A stretch of 54,025 bases of DNA from an uncultured Prevotella sp. (lineage in GTDB: Bacteria; Bacteroidota; Bacteroidia; Bacteroidales; Bacteroidaceae): the NCBI GenBank assembly GCA_905234845.1, contig CAJOIW010000008.1, positions 1 to 54,025 on the forward strand, read 5' to 3'. Positions 39,519 to 51,100 of the stretch are shown here, one piece after another. Numbering within the stretch: position 1 is the first letter of the stretch; every line of letters begins with the position of its first letter. The notes under the pieces were generated by a model. The model made no database searches. It was not told where the DNA came from and saw only the letters and a program-made list of their open reading frames with translations. Position numbers and translations under genes: made by a program.

Positions 39519-41876
39519 ATGAACGTAATTACGAAAAGTATTCAATTGGCTGATGGAAGAACCATCACCATTGAAACAGGAAAAGTGGCAAAGCAGGCCG
39601 ACGGAAGCGTTGTTCTCCGCATGAACAACACCGTGCTCCTCGCCACTGTTTGTGCCGCAAAAGATGCTGTTCCCGGAACAGATTTCATGCCTTTGCAAGT
39701 AGATTATCGTGAGCAGTACAGTGCTGCGGGCCGTTTCCCCGGCGGTTTTACCCGTCGTGAGGGTAAGCCCGGCGACAACGAGATTCTCACCAGCCGCCTT
39801 GTCGACCGTGTGCTGCGTCCGTTGTTCCCCTCCAACTATCATGCAGAAGTTTTTGTCAACGTGATGCTACTCAGTGCCGACGGTACCGACCAGCCCGACG
39901 CGCTTGCCGGTTTTGCTGCCTCTGCGGCGCTGGCTTGCTCAGATATTCCTTTCGAATGCCCCATCAGCGAGGTGCGCGTAGCCCGCATCGATGGCGAGTA
40001 TGTCATCAACCCCACCTTCGAGCAGATGAAGCAGGCCGACATGGACATCATGGTCGGAGCCTCTGCTGAGAACATCATGATGGTGGAAGGCGAGATGAAT
40101 GAGGTCAGCGAGCAAGACCTGCTCGGCGCCCTCAAGGCTGCCATGGCCGCCATCAAGCCCATGTGCGAGCTGCAGAGCGAACTGTCGAAGGAACTCGGCA
40201 CCGACGTGAAGCGCGAATACGACCACGAGGTGAACGACGAGGAACTGCGTGAGCGCATGAACCGCGAGCTCTATCAGCCCGCCTACGACGTCACCAAGCA
40301 GGCTCTCGAGAAGCATGCACGTGCCGAGGCTTTCGAGAAGATTCTCGAAGACTTCAAAGAGAAATATGCCGCAGAGCACACTGAGCTCAGCGAGGATGAG
40401 CTCGAAGAGAAGAATGCCATGATGGACCGCTACTACCACGACGTGGAGCGCGATGCCATGCGCCGCTGCATCCTCGATGAGGGTATCCGTCTCGACGGCC
40501 GTAAGACCGACGAGATTCGTCCTATCTGGTGCGAGGTGTCGCCCCTGCCCATGCCTCACGGAAGCGCAATCTTTACCCGTGGCGAGACACAGGCACTCGG
40601 TACTTGTACACTCGGCACCAAACTCGACGAGAAACTCGTCGACGACGTGCTCGACAAGAGCTATATGCGTTTCCTGCTCCACTACAACTTCCCGCCGTTC
40701 TGCACCGGTGAGGCCAAGGCTCAGCGCGGCACAGGCCGTCGCGAGATTGGTCACGGCCACCTGGCATGGCGCGGTCTGAAAGGTCAGATTCCTGAAGACT
40801 TCCCCTACACCGTGCGCCTCGTCAGCCAGATTCTCGAGTCCAACGGCTCAAGCTCTATGGCTACCGTCTGCGCAGGCACCATGGCTCTCATGGATGCCGG
40901 TGTGCCGATGAAGAAACCCGTCAGCGGTATCGCCATGGGACTCATCAAGAACCCCGGTGAAGACAAGTATGCCGTGCTCAGCGACATCCTCGGCGACGAA
41001 GACCACCTGGGCGATATGGACTTCAAGACCACCGGTACACGCGACGGTCTGACCGCCACACAGATGGATATCAAGTGCGACGGTCTGTCGTTCGACATCC
41101 TTGAGAAAGCCCTCATGCAGGCCAAGGCCGGACGTGAGCACATCCTCGGCAAACTCGTTGAGACCATTGCCGAGCCGCGCGCCGACTTCAAACCGCAGGT
41201 ACCGCGCATCGAGCAGTTCGAGATTCCCAAGGAGTTCATCGGAGCCGTCATTGGCCCGGGTGGAAAAATCATCCAGCAGATGCAGGAAGAAACCAACACC
41301 GTCATCACCATCGACGAGATTGACGGTGTGGGCAAGGTACAAGTATCCGCTCCCGACAAAGACAGCATCGAGGCCGCTATCCGCAAGATACGCGCCATCG
41401 TAGCCGTTCCCGAGGTTGGCGAGGTTTACGAGGGTACCGTGCGCAGCATTATGCCCTACGGCTGCTTCGTAGAGATACTGCCAGGTAAGGACGGACTGCT
41501 CCACATCAGCGAAATCGACTGGCGTCGTCTCGAGACCGTCGAGCAGGCCGGCATCAAGGAGGGCGACAAGATAAACGTCAAGCTCCTCGAAATCGACCAG
41601 AAGACGGGCAAGTACAAGCTCTCTCACCGTGTGCTCATCCCGAAGCCCGAAGGCTACGTCGAGCGTGAGCGTCGTCCGCGCCCCGAGCGTGGTGAGCGCC
41701 GTCCACGTCCCGAGCGTGGTGAAAGGCAACGGGTAGGCGATTCGTCAGAATCGGGAATGAGACCCGAGCGCCGTCAGCCCCGTCAAGAGCGCCACTTCGA
41801 CGAGCACCGTGAGGCCTATAATGAAGACCGCGAGCCCCGCGACTTCACCGATACCCTCGACAACCTCGAGTTCTAA
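39519..41876 (+). CDS. pnp: Polyribonucleotide nucleotidyltransferase
   Basis: 785 residues. Two RNase PH-like domains ([20 protein letters not shown] near 75; the catalytic [12 protein letters not shown] near 492) flank a helical linker. KH ([12 protein letters not shown] near 578) and S1 ([20 protein letters not shown] near 634) follow. The enzyme degrades mRNA phosphorolytically. The tail from about 711 is Arg/Pro/Glu-rich with RPRPERGER repeated, then an 11-residue interruption ([11 protein letters not shown]) coded by DNA holding the palindrome CGATTC-GTCA-GAATCG (41738-41753). The last 35 residues occur again at the end of the ADP-ribosylglycohydrolase gene. TTTTTTAGATG occurs twice just upstream (about 39482 and 39510). 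Confidence 0.96.
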   Translation: MNVITKSIQLADGRTITIETGKVAKQADGSVVLRMNNTVLLATVCAAKDAVPGTDFMPLQVDYREQYSAAGRFPGGFTRREGKPGDNEILTSRLVDRVLRPLFPSNYHAEVFVNVMLLSADGTDQPDALAGFAASAALACSDIPFECPISEVRVARIDGEYVINPTFEQMKQADMDIMVGASAENIMMVEGEMNEVSEQDLLGALKAAMAAIKPMCELQSELSKELGTDVKREYDHEVNDEELRERMNRELYQPAYDVTKQALEKHARAEAFEKILEDFKEKYAAEHTELSEDELEEKNAMMDRYYHDVERDAMRRCILDEGIRLDGRKTDEIRPIWCEVSPLPMPHGSAIFTRGETQALGTCTLGTKLDEKLVDDVLDKSYMRFLLHYNFPPFCTGEAKAQRGTGRREIGHGHLAWRGLKGQIPEDFPYTVRLVSQILESNGSSSMATVCAGTMALMDAGVPMKKPVSGIAMGLIKNPGEDKYAVLSDILGDEDHLGDMDFKTTGTRDGLTATQMDIKCDGLSFDILEKALMQAKAGREHILGKLVETIAEPRADFKPQVPRIEQFEIPKEFIGAVIGPGGKIIQQMQEETNTVITIDEIDGVGKVQVSAPDKDSIEAAIRKIRAIVAVPEVGEVYEGTVRSIMPYGCFVEILPGKDGLLHISEIDWRRLETVEQAGIKEGDKINVKLLEIDQKTGKYKLSHRVLIPKPEGYVERERRPRPERGERRPRPERGERQRVGDSSESGMRPERRQPRQERHFDEHREAYNEDREPRDFTDTLDNLEF
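41768..41876 (+). repeat. Original of the duplicated pnp 3' end
   Basis: The last 109 nt of pnp match 3014-3122 on the opposite strand at 106 positions. This is the likely donor because the frame continues the Arg/Pro/Glu-rich tail of PNPase naturally. Confidence 0.93.
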
Positions 41877-41940
41877 GGACAGATAAAGATACGACTCTGT
41901 TAGGGTTTTGTTAACAACTGGGTCGTAGAGTTTTAACATA

Positions 41941-42000
41941 AAAAAACGGGTGGTTTTCCGCACTTGCTTACAATAGCAGCGGAAAACCACCCGTTTTTTT
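41941..42000. terminator. Strong bidirectional terminator between pnp and the giant gene
   Basis: ACGGGTGGTTTTCCGC and its exact complement form the core of an uninterrupted stem (about 20 bp) with a 17-nt loop. A runs and T runs flank it, so it can end transcription from both convergent genes. Confidence 0.93.
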
Positions 42001-42023
42001 GCGATATTGCTATCCGATTTCAA

Positions 42024-42052
42024 GTAGAGACGCCGCATTGTGACGTCTCTAC
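42024..42052. repeat. REP-like hairpin
   Basis: GTAGAGACG and CGTCTCTAC form a 9-bp stem with an 11-nt loop containing CCGCATTG. It resembles the GTAGGGACGCGGC hairpin at 12066. Confidence 0.65.
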
Positions 42053-42053
42053 A

Positions 42054-42147
42054 GCATCGCACTCACTTAATCACGACTTTGCATAAGTCGTTCACGCTCG
42101 GCGATGCTCAAGCGAGCTTGGCATTGCGCTCACTTAATCACGACTTT
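42054..42147. repeat. 67-bp spaced duplication of the giant gene's last codons
   Basis: The sequence around CACTTAATCACGACTTT occurs at 42054-42080 and 42121-42147 (27 nt, two differences). The inner copy holds the final codons and stop of the 3391-residue protein gene; the outer copy lies beyond the stop. Confidence 0.8.
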
Positions 42148-45100
42148 TCTCCCGTTGTGGATGTAGACACCCTGATGGGTAGGCTTGCGGGTCATCTTAT
42201 AGCCTTGCAAAGTGTACCAGTCGCCGTCGTTGTCGGCATTGTCGCCGTTGACGACAAGTATGCCTGTAGCGTTGACGTCGAGCACATAAGGCTCTTCGAG
42301 CGTTCCATACACGGCATCGGAGATGAACGACATGGCGTTTTCGAAGATATACTCATGCCCGTCTGCAAAGACGCGCAGCTCGACGGGGGTGCTGACATCG
42401 GCACTGGCTGCTCCCATGATGGTGAGGAAGTAATAACCGCTATTGCAGGTGACGGCTCCGCGGCACTCGTCGCCAATGAAGGCGGCAACCTCGGCATCGG
42501 GCAGCTCGCGCCCGTCTTTCTTCACAACGGCGATGATGTTCATGTTGTCGGGGAAGCGATGGTCATTGACGGGCTGGTAGTGAGCCGCGGGCGACTCACC
42601 GTCATCGTCGATAGCTGTCTTGGCCTGCGTTCCTGTCAGCAGGAATGCTGAGAACAGCGGATAGTTGAAGACTTTTGTCTCATCGGCCTTCGACTCATAG
42701 ATATAGCCCTCGCCCGGCACGATGCTCTTCAGAGTGCCTTCCCAGATGCCGTCGCGGTAGACAGCCATCGTGCGGCGGTTCTTCACCATGTCGCCGTTCT
42801 CGGGCATGAGCCCTGCAAAAGCATCTTCGGGCGACATGACTGCGCTGGAGAGCGATCCAATCCAGTTGAAGCCCGGCTCGATGGTCTGCGTAGTGGCAGC
42901 AAGGTCGATAGTCTTTCCTAAGATGTTGAATGTGCTAATGGCAGATACCTGTATCTTGTACATGCTTCCTGGAACGATATCGGTCAGCTCGCCGATGATG
43001 GCCGACCCGTCGGTCTTTGCCGAGGCGAACTTCGTCTTGCCCTTCACGTTGCGGAATTTTTTCAGTTCAGCCTTGCTCTGAGGCAGCACGTCGGCGATAA
43101 GCGTCGATGGCGGCTGCACGTAGATCGACATCCACGTCCATCCGGTAGGCAGGTCGACGGTCTGCTGCAGGTCTTCAGTGGCACTGAACTTGACAGGATT
43201 GTCGTAGTTGCCAAGCACGGCATCGGGAGCGTAAGTGATGGTAGTCTTAGAAGTGCCGTCGGGCAGGGAGATATTGACGAGCGGGTAGAGCTTACCCGAT
43301 GAGGCGTCGTACATCTTGAATGTCAGGTCGCGCTGTCCGGTGCTAAGTTCGGTGGCTGATGCGCCATAGACGACCATATCAACGTAGTAGGCGTCGCGCG
43401 TGTCGACATAATGCGGGCTGGCTACACCGCGACAGAGCCCCATGTCGTCGAAGGCGGCTATCTTCGTCTCGGTGAACTCACTGATTTTGTCGTCCACATA
43501 CACTTGCCCCGTGATCATCATGTTACTCTCGTAGAGGTCGGGGTTGACCTGCCAGTTGGGGTCGTCGCCCAGTACGGTGAGATTCAGCCTGAAAGCTCGC
43601 CTGATGCCGAGACGGTCGGTGAGATAGATATATTCGGTATGCTTGCTGATAGTAACGGTAGGACGGATGACGAATGTGACGTATTCGCAGTCGCCGACAA
43701 CCGTTCCGACCGGCTTGTCGACGGTCATCCATGTGGGCAGCCCGCTGATTTCGTATGTCTGCGGCTGGCCGGTCTTGTTATAGACGGGAACATAAATCTC
43801 GCCGGTTTCGTTCCATCGCTTATAGTATTCGTGTACAGGAACGGATATGGAGTTATCCCAGCCAACGCAGGCAAAATCGGTGTGGAACATCCATTCCACA
43901 GTCTCCGAGTTGTTGCCGTGCTCGTCTTTGATATACTTCACCGTCGCCACGAAATCGTTGTTGTCCATCAGCGGCAGAGAGCTGTCAGGGAACGAGAAGT
44001 AGATTTCGCTCTCCGAGGCAGTGAAGTTAAACTCTTCGAGCCTCATTCGGGTAGATCCGGGCTTTAGTGCGGGAGCGTTGACACTTTGAGTCAGTTCAGC
44101 GTCAATCTTCAGTCGCGAGTCGGCCTCTCCGAAGTTCGCTGTCGAGAAGTCGGTCTTCACGTCGCCCTGCTCGGTACGGTGAATCTCCTCCATGGGGAAG
44201 TAGCCGACGAGTCCGGCATACGAGCTGTCGAGCCGGTCGTACATACGGTTAGCGATGAGCTGGCCGTCGAGCGCCGCGCTCCAGAGCCGCACCTCGTCGA
44301 TGTCGCCAGTGAAAGCCTCTCCAGCTTCTCCCGTAGCGATAATCTCTTGTGCGCCGATGTAAAGGTGCTTTCCGCTGAGACCAGGCACGATATTCTCGGG
44401 AATAACCTTTACGGCCTCGCCGTCGACGTATGCGATGGCGCTCGTTCCGCGCCGCACGTTCAGAGCGAAGTGATGCCAGGCCCCGTCGAGGTAGTTCTTG
44501 TCGGTCAGCTCAACATCCTGCTGTATAGTAGCCACGGGAGTGCCCGTGTCGGGGTCTACCTCTTGTCCGATGACTTGTAGCTTCATTTTCCAATTATCGA
44601 ACCCTACCCTTATGCCGTTTAACACCGAGAAGAGGGTCGCCCTGTTGTAGTTGTTAGCCAGACTGCCACGGAACCACAGCTCGATGGCGTAGTTGTCGGT
44701 CTTGCTGGGATTGAACGTGGCGATGTCGACAGGCATCGTGTGGAGAGCATCGATGTGCGCCGCGCGGTTCTCGTTGTTGATATACCAGCTTTCCGACGGC
44801 ATATACAGATGTCGCGATCGGGCGCGGTCGGTAATCTTCTTGCCGTGACCCTCGTCCATGCGCCAGTAGCCAACTAGTCCGGGTGTATGGGTAGCCTTCG
44901 ACATCTTACGTTTCTCGTAGAGTTCTGTCGCGGTAATGTCAGAGTTCCAGATAGTCATCTCGGCAATCATGCCCTGCAGGCCGTCGCCTCCGATAGCCAG
45001 CTGGCCGTGTCCGGTAAGGTCGTTGGCGGGCATATTCTTGCCCACATAGTGAGGCTCAGTGTCATCTGCGGAGGCAAAGAGCATGGTGATGCGGTTCTGC

Positions 45101-48100
45101 GAGTCGCCCGATCCACGGCGCTTGTAGTTCAGCGCGATATAGGTCCACTTCTCTGCGGGCAGCACGGCACCCGTATCAAAAACATCCTCCTCTGTTCCTA
45201 TACGCGCTTGCAACTGCCCGTCGTCGTGAGTGGAAAGCGACAGCAGGTTATTGTCAGTGCCCAGACTGATAATAGTGCCGTCGCCCTGCCGGTAGAGCCA
45301 CAGGTCGAAGGCGTAGTCACCGCTCACCAGGTCGTAGAGCGCCTCGGTCTCAATACGCTCACCGTTGAGCTGCACCGCAACGTCGGGATAAGCGCCGCCG
45401 CTCACTACGTTGTTCATACCACCCTCGATGCGGAAGTTATCGCTCTTGCTCAGGGTATTGCCATTGAGCGACTCATTGAAACGGATGTGCATGTTGTTGC
45501 GGTTCAGATAGGTGATTTGCCCGTTTTCCGGACTCGGCATACCGAGAATTTTTGGTCCGTGCGTGTCTTGCGTCACTTCTACGATGTTGCTCTCGTAGGT
45601 CACATCGTCGTTGCCATACTTGCCGAAGGTCTGCGCCTGCAGTTCGTAAAGACCGTCGTCGAGGAAGGTCACCTTCGCGGCGAACGAGCTGCTGTCGGGC
45701 ATGGCCTCGTAGCCCTCGCCCAGCAGACTCGCCAGCGTGGTCCACTGTTTGATGACGTTCCACGTGTCGGTGCCCTTACGGCGATAGCGTAGGCGTATGC
45801 CCTGCAGACCGTCATCCAGCCGGTCGAGGTTCTTCATCGTGGCGGTGATGCCGTCGTTGTCATCGCGGAATGCCTTGTTCAGAATCGTATGGTCAACCTC
45901 CAAGTCGACATGAGCCGATGCTGGCACAAACTGCACATGCAGCAGCACAGGCTCACTCTCTACGCTGGCGTCCTTCTCCGACTTCAACACGAGCTTGATG
46001 TTGTCGTAGTCGGTGATGCTACGGTCGCCCTGCTTCACGACGAGCAGTTTCTCCACCGTCTCGTTACCCTTCAGCTTGAACGAGCGACCATCCCTGCCGT
46101 TGCTCAGAATAGCCCCGTCCATCATTAAGACAGCGCCGTTAGGATTACTGGCGTCTTTCGTCTCAAGAATATAGTTGCAGAGGCTGTTCGTCTCGCTGTT
46201 GTTATACAGCTGAAGAACGAATCGTGCCTCGCCGCCCGTCGGAATATTCGTGAGCTCGGTAGAGCCCTTGACCGTCAGCTGCGGGTTCTCAATTTTCATC
46301 GTCGCCTCGTTGAGTAGCGTACCCTCTTGGTAGTATTTCGTGTAGCTGGCACCCTCGTAAGGGTTGACGGTCTGTCCGCCACGTGTGCGGAAGATGGGTC
46401 CCCATCCGCTTGGCGATCGATAGACATCTACGGTGAGCGCCGTTCGTTGGTCGCCGTCGCTCATCGTCCACGCGACACTGTTCGAGATAGTATTACCGTC
46501 GGCATGGGTCGTAGAGTGATTGTCGAAGTCAGTTACGCTGATGGTCGCGTATGCACCGGCATCGTTCAACATCTCACCAAAGTTAAAGTCGCCATTAAAC
46601 GTGTAGCTCGTCTCATGCTTGTGCGAGGTAGACCTTTTGATAGAGGTCTCGGTGGTTTGTCCCACTTTAGTGCCACTGGCAATCGAATAGTTGTCAATCA
46701 GTGTGGCGGCATCCTCGAAAGCGTCAAGCTTGTCCTTCTCGTTGTCGGCAATACGGGCTCTCCATAGGGCAATCTGGTTGATGGCATCCTGCACCTCGTC
46801 TTGCACATTCGGGTCGTCAGTGCCATTCACAGCCTTATAGCTTGGGCAGCCATTGGCAGTCTTTATCTGGCTTTGGGTCCAGAACTTCTTGTCGCCATTG
46901 GCTTTTCCGAATTCAGGGTCTCCGGGATTATACTTGGTATAATACATCACCTTGCCTGGTACTTTCGGAGTATTGTTAATGTCCCAATGGTCGCCGGAGA
47001 TATGGCCCTCTACAAGCTTACTCTTTATAATAGCCTCCCAGTTGGGGATCAGCGTGTTCTCGATGTAGGCTTGCGGGAAGACAAATTCTGTTCCAAACTC
47101 CTGTCCTACCGTGATACCTTCTTTTTGGTCAATCTTATAAGAGCCGTCATCCTGCTTGTAGATGCCAAGGATGCGCCCTTTGCTGAAGAGCAGGTTGGTA
47201 GAGCGCCCGATGTAGGTGTCGCCTCCCTCTGGCTTATAGGTTTTTGTCTCCAGGTCGATGACCATAGCACTTGGTGTCGACATGGCATCGGTCACGGTGT
47301 AGGTGGTGTCGTTGGTGGCAATGTCGGTATCCGACCATTTATCCATGCTCGACAGTTTCTGGTTTACCACAATCTTGAATTTCGATTTTGTCAGGAGTGC
47401 GATACCCATCACCGTTCCGCTTTCTATTTCCCAGGTGGGGGTCTCACTGATATATCCGCCACCGCCGTCACCGCCGCCATCGGTGTCTAATACCGTGTGC
47501 GAGTACGACCGGATGGTCTTATTGGTCAACGAAGCTACAGAGGTAGAGCCTGGAGGCCGCCGGAGGACCATGTCCACTGCATAGGGTCCGCGCGTCACGA
47601 AGTTGGTGCCCGAGCCGATGCTACCCAATACTATCAGGTCGAGGGCTTCGGTCTGTGAGTCGGGAGCCTGCCACATGGTGGTGCGCCCGTCAATGGTTGT
47701 ACCTATCGACATATTGTGAATATAGCCCTCCGCAAAGTTCGGAGCGCCGGCGACAAACTGATACTCCACGTGCCCGTCTTTGTCGGGTGTCACTTCAACG
47801 GTATGCGTCTCGTAGGCTTGTCCCATCTTCACTTCCTCTCCGTTTACCGTGCCGTCCTCTCCATACACGGTAGTGGTGGAGCTGGCATCGTTGGCAATGT
47901 TGACGACGGCATCTTTAGGAATCTCCTTGAAGGTCTCGCCCGTGTCAAGGTTCTTGTAGTTCTCCGACACGTCAATGCCTAAGGTGTAGGCTTTGTCTTG
48001 TAGGAATATCGGATGACCGAAATGATAGGTGTAGTCGTTGTCGGTAATCCGAACGATCTCAACAGCCTCGGTCGTGAAGTCGGCGTTGGAAATCTCAATC

Positions 48101-51100
48101 GTCTGCTCGCCGAAAATGCCTGTGCGCAGGTCTGTCTGAGCCACGCTGATGGTAGGATTGGAGCGATACTGGCGAATCATCTTCGCACAGTATTTGTATT
48201 TGAGCGTACCCACGCCCTCAACCGACAGAGAGTCGTTTCGCATCTTTTCCTCGATGGTGTTGCTTGCGTCGATGATTGGAAGGTTCTGGGCGAAGATGGG
48301 CAGGTCGTCGTAGTCGGTACCTCCCTCGAATTTAATGCTCTCCACTTTATATTTCAGTGGCGGCAGCATGGCAGAGAACTCACCTGTCTTCTCGTCGGTC
48401 GTAATATAAATAAAGTAAGTCTCGTCGTGCTCGCCGCCAGCCCGATAGGCTGTGCTCTGAATGCTGTCGGTGGCGCTCGCAACGGGAATGTCGGTTGTTC
48501 CGAACTTTCCATCGCCATGACTATCGACGATATAGTTGAACGAGCACTGTGCCTCTCGGCCCAGACTGAGTTTGATGGTGGCCTTGCCCAGACGGTTCAC
48601 GCTACGGCGAAATCCCAATGGCTCGTCGCGGTCGGAGAAACCGCCGTTGATGCGACCGGTGACATTGACGAGCGTGGAGTCGACGAAGTTCACCGTCTCT
48701 GCCCGTTTGAAGTCGTAGGTGCTGCCGTCGAGCGGGAACGAAGTAAACTTATGCCCATTCATATAACACTCGATGCGATGGTTGCCAATAGGAACGGAAA
48801 TCTCAAATTCACCATTGGCATCGCTTCTCACTCCCTCTTTCGACTGCAGTAGCGAGCCGTCAATCATGAACTGCACGGAGTCGACGGGGATGTTGGTGTT
48901 CAGATAAGTCACTTTTCCACGTACAGGGAACGACGAGACGTCAGTAAAATCGTAGCCGTTCAGTATCAGGGAGCCGTTGCCGATGAAGCCGTTGCGCGAG
49001 ATGGGCGAGAAGTCGTGGATGCCGCGCGTGGGCAGGATGGCATATGACGACCCCGAGCCGACAAACGGAATGCCTCGGATGATGTATTCGCCATTGGCAT
49101 CGGTCACGGCATAGCGCGAGAGTTGATTGTCAGCGGGTATGATGGTCGACACGCTGATGTTGTTGCCCACGGTGGCGTGCCGCCCGTTGGGCATATCGTT
49201 GGCATACGACGCGTCGAACACATAGCGGTTCAGCCCCTCGTCCATAGGCCAATAGATAGCCAAGCCTGTCTCGCGGCCGTTGAGCATACGGTCGTAGTAG
49301 GCCTTCCGCTCTTTCTCAGAGAGCGCGTGGCTCCACACGCGCACCTCCGTCAGGTCGCCTCCGAATGCCTCGTCTTCCTCGAGACCCTCGCCTCCACCTA
49401 CAGCGAATGTTCGTGGGAACACAGCCGGCCGGCTTACTGTCATAGCTATGTTTGGGAACCATTTGCTCAGGTCGTAGGCGGTGTTGTAGGCCTCTGAATA
49501 GCCTCGCACCATTAGCTCGTCGGTCGTACCGCTAACCTTGTAAAGGCAATTATCGCCGCGTAGATGATAATCGGCAGAGAGCTTTTCAACGTTGCTCTCC
49601 GACAGCGAGTGTTGCCGAGTAGATGTAGCCGTTTGGGGAAGGGCGGCCTGCCGGTCGTCGACCGACAGGGTATAGGCTTGGTTGCTATGCTGAAGGGTAA
49701 GGAGCGAATAGGTGGCCGCGGGGATGGTGAGGCTCGTGTCGTACAGCTGGCCTTGCCATGAGTAATTTGTGAGGCTTACTACTTGTTCGGCGATAGGCAG
49801 GGCTTTGCCATACACTTGGAACCAGATATTGCGACTGGTATTCTGATACCATCCGGCATAAAGACGCTGATATCCGTTGTCCTCAAACGCGTCGCCCTTG
49901 GCAAAGTACTCGGTGTCGGTGGTGTACATCCACGTGCTGAACTCCTCGTTGTAGTATGCCGCCTCGCCATTGTCCTTGGCGGTAAGGTCCTCGAAGATGC
50001 ATTGGATGTCCCAATAGTTGGTGAACTGGTTCTCGGCTTTGGCGACATCGGCGTATCGCTCCACCAAAAGCTTATAGCCATCGCCCTTCTTGTCGCCCAC
50101 GAGGAGGCGGCCCATGCCTGGTATCTCACCGATGACGGCATAGGGATGGAGGTCGGCGTCGGGACGGACGAAGAACTGAATGGTATAGTCCTTGTCGGCT
50201 CCGAACACCTTTGCCGTCTCCACGCTGTCGGCTTTCCATGCGATGCCAGTAGAAGCACCGTCGAGGTGTTGGGAATAGCCTTTCACGACATTGTCGTCGC
50301 TTGCGCCTGTGGCGCGCAGCGTCAGCCGTACATCCTCAACGGCAGAGCCAGTGCCAAAGGTAACGCGGCCTGAGATGACACCCCGAGCCTGACAGAACCC
50401 GACATCGGTGAGGGCGTTTTGCGGGAGGCTGCCGTTGAAAGCCTCGATGCGGTACTCGTAGTAGTAGCCCGACTGCACGGTGTTGTCCTCGTAGGTGTAA
50501 AGGGCTGCGGTGCCGCTGGTGGTGTTGATTTTTATAAAGTCGCCATTGCTGCCAACGTAGCGACGTGAGACGACGTAGGTGGTGGGGTCAGTGCCCACCT
50601 GTTTGGCGTTCCACGACAGGCGAACGGTGGCATCGTGGGTGCCCTTGGTGGCCTCGAAGCTCTTGACCATGGAGCCGCCGAGCAGTCCGGCATAGATGGG
50701 GTCGCTGTCGAAATTGTCGTTGTTGAGTGTCAGGCGTATCATGTACTGATAGCGGGTGCTGACGCTGGGCAGGTCGGTATCGACGAAGCTCAGCTCGGTT
50801 CCCGCTCTCGGCTCGGTGTCGCCAGCCACATTGCCGTAGTCGCTCCACTCGGCATCGTCGGAGGTGCGACGGAGCACGGTGAAGGTGACGGTGGATGCGG
50901 TGGCGGGCACACGTGTATACTGCCACGTGAGGCGCACCTTGTCGGTGACGGTCGTGTCTTGCCGGAGATTGTAGATGCTCAGCGTGGCCTTCGTCTGTAG
51001 TACGCCCGACTCGACGCTGCCCAGCTGGCCGATAAGCTGAGAGGTAGGGCTGTTAAGCGAAGCGGAGGCGATGCCGTTGTCAATCCAGCTCGTCGGCACG

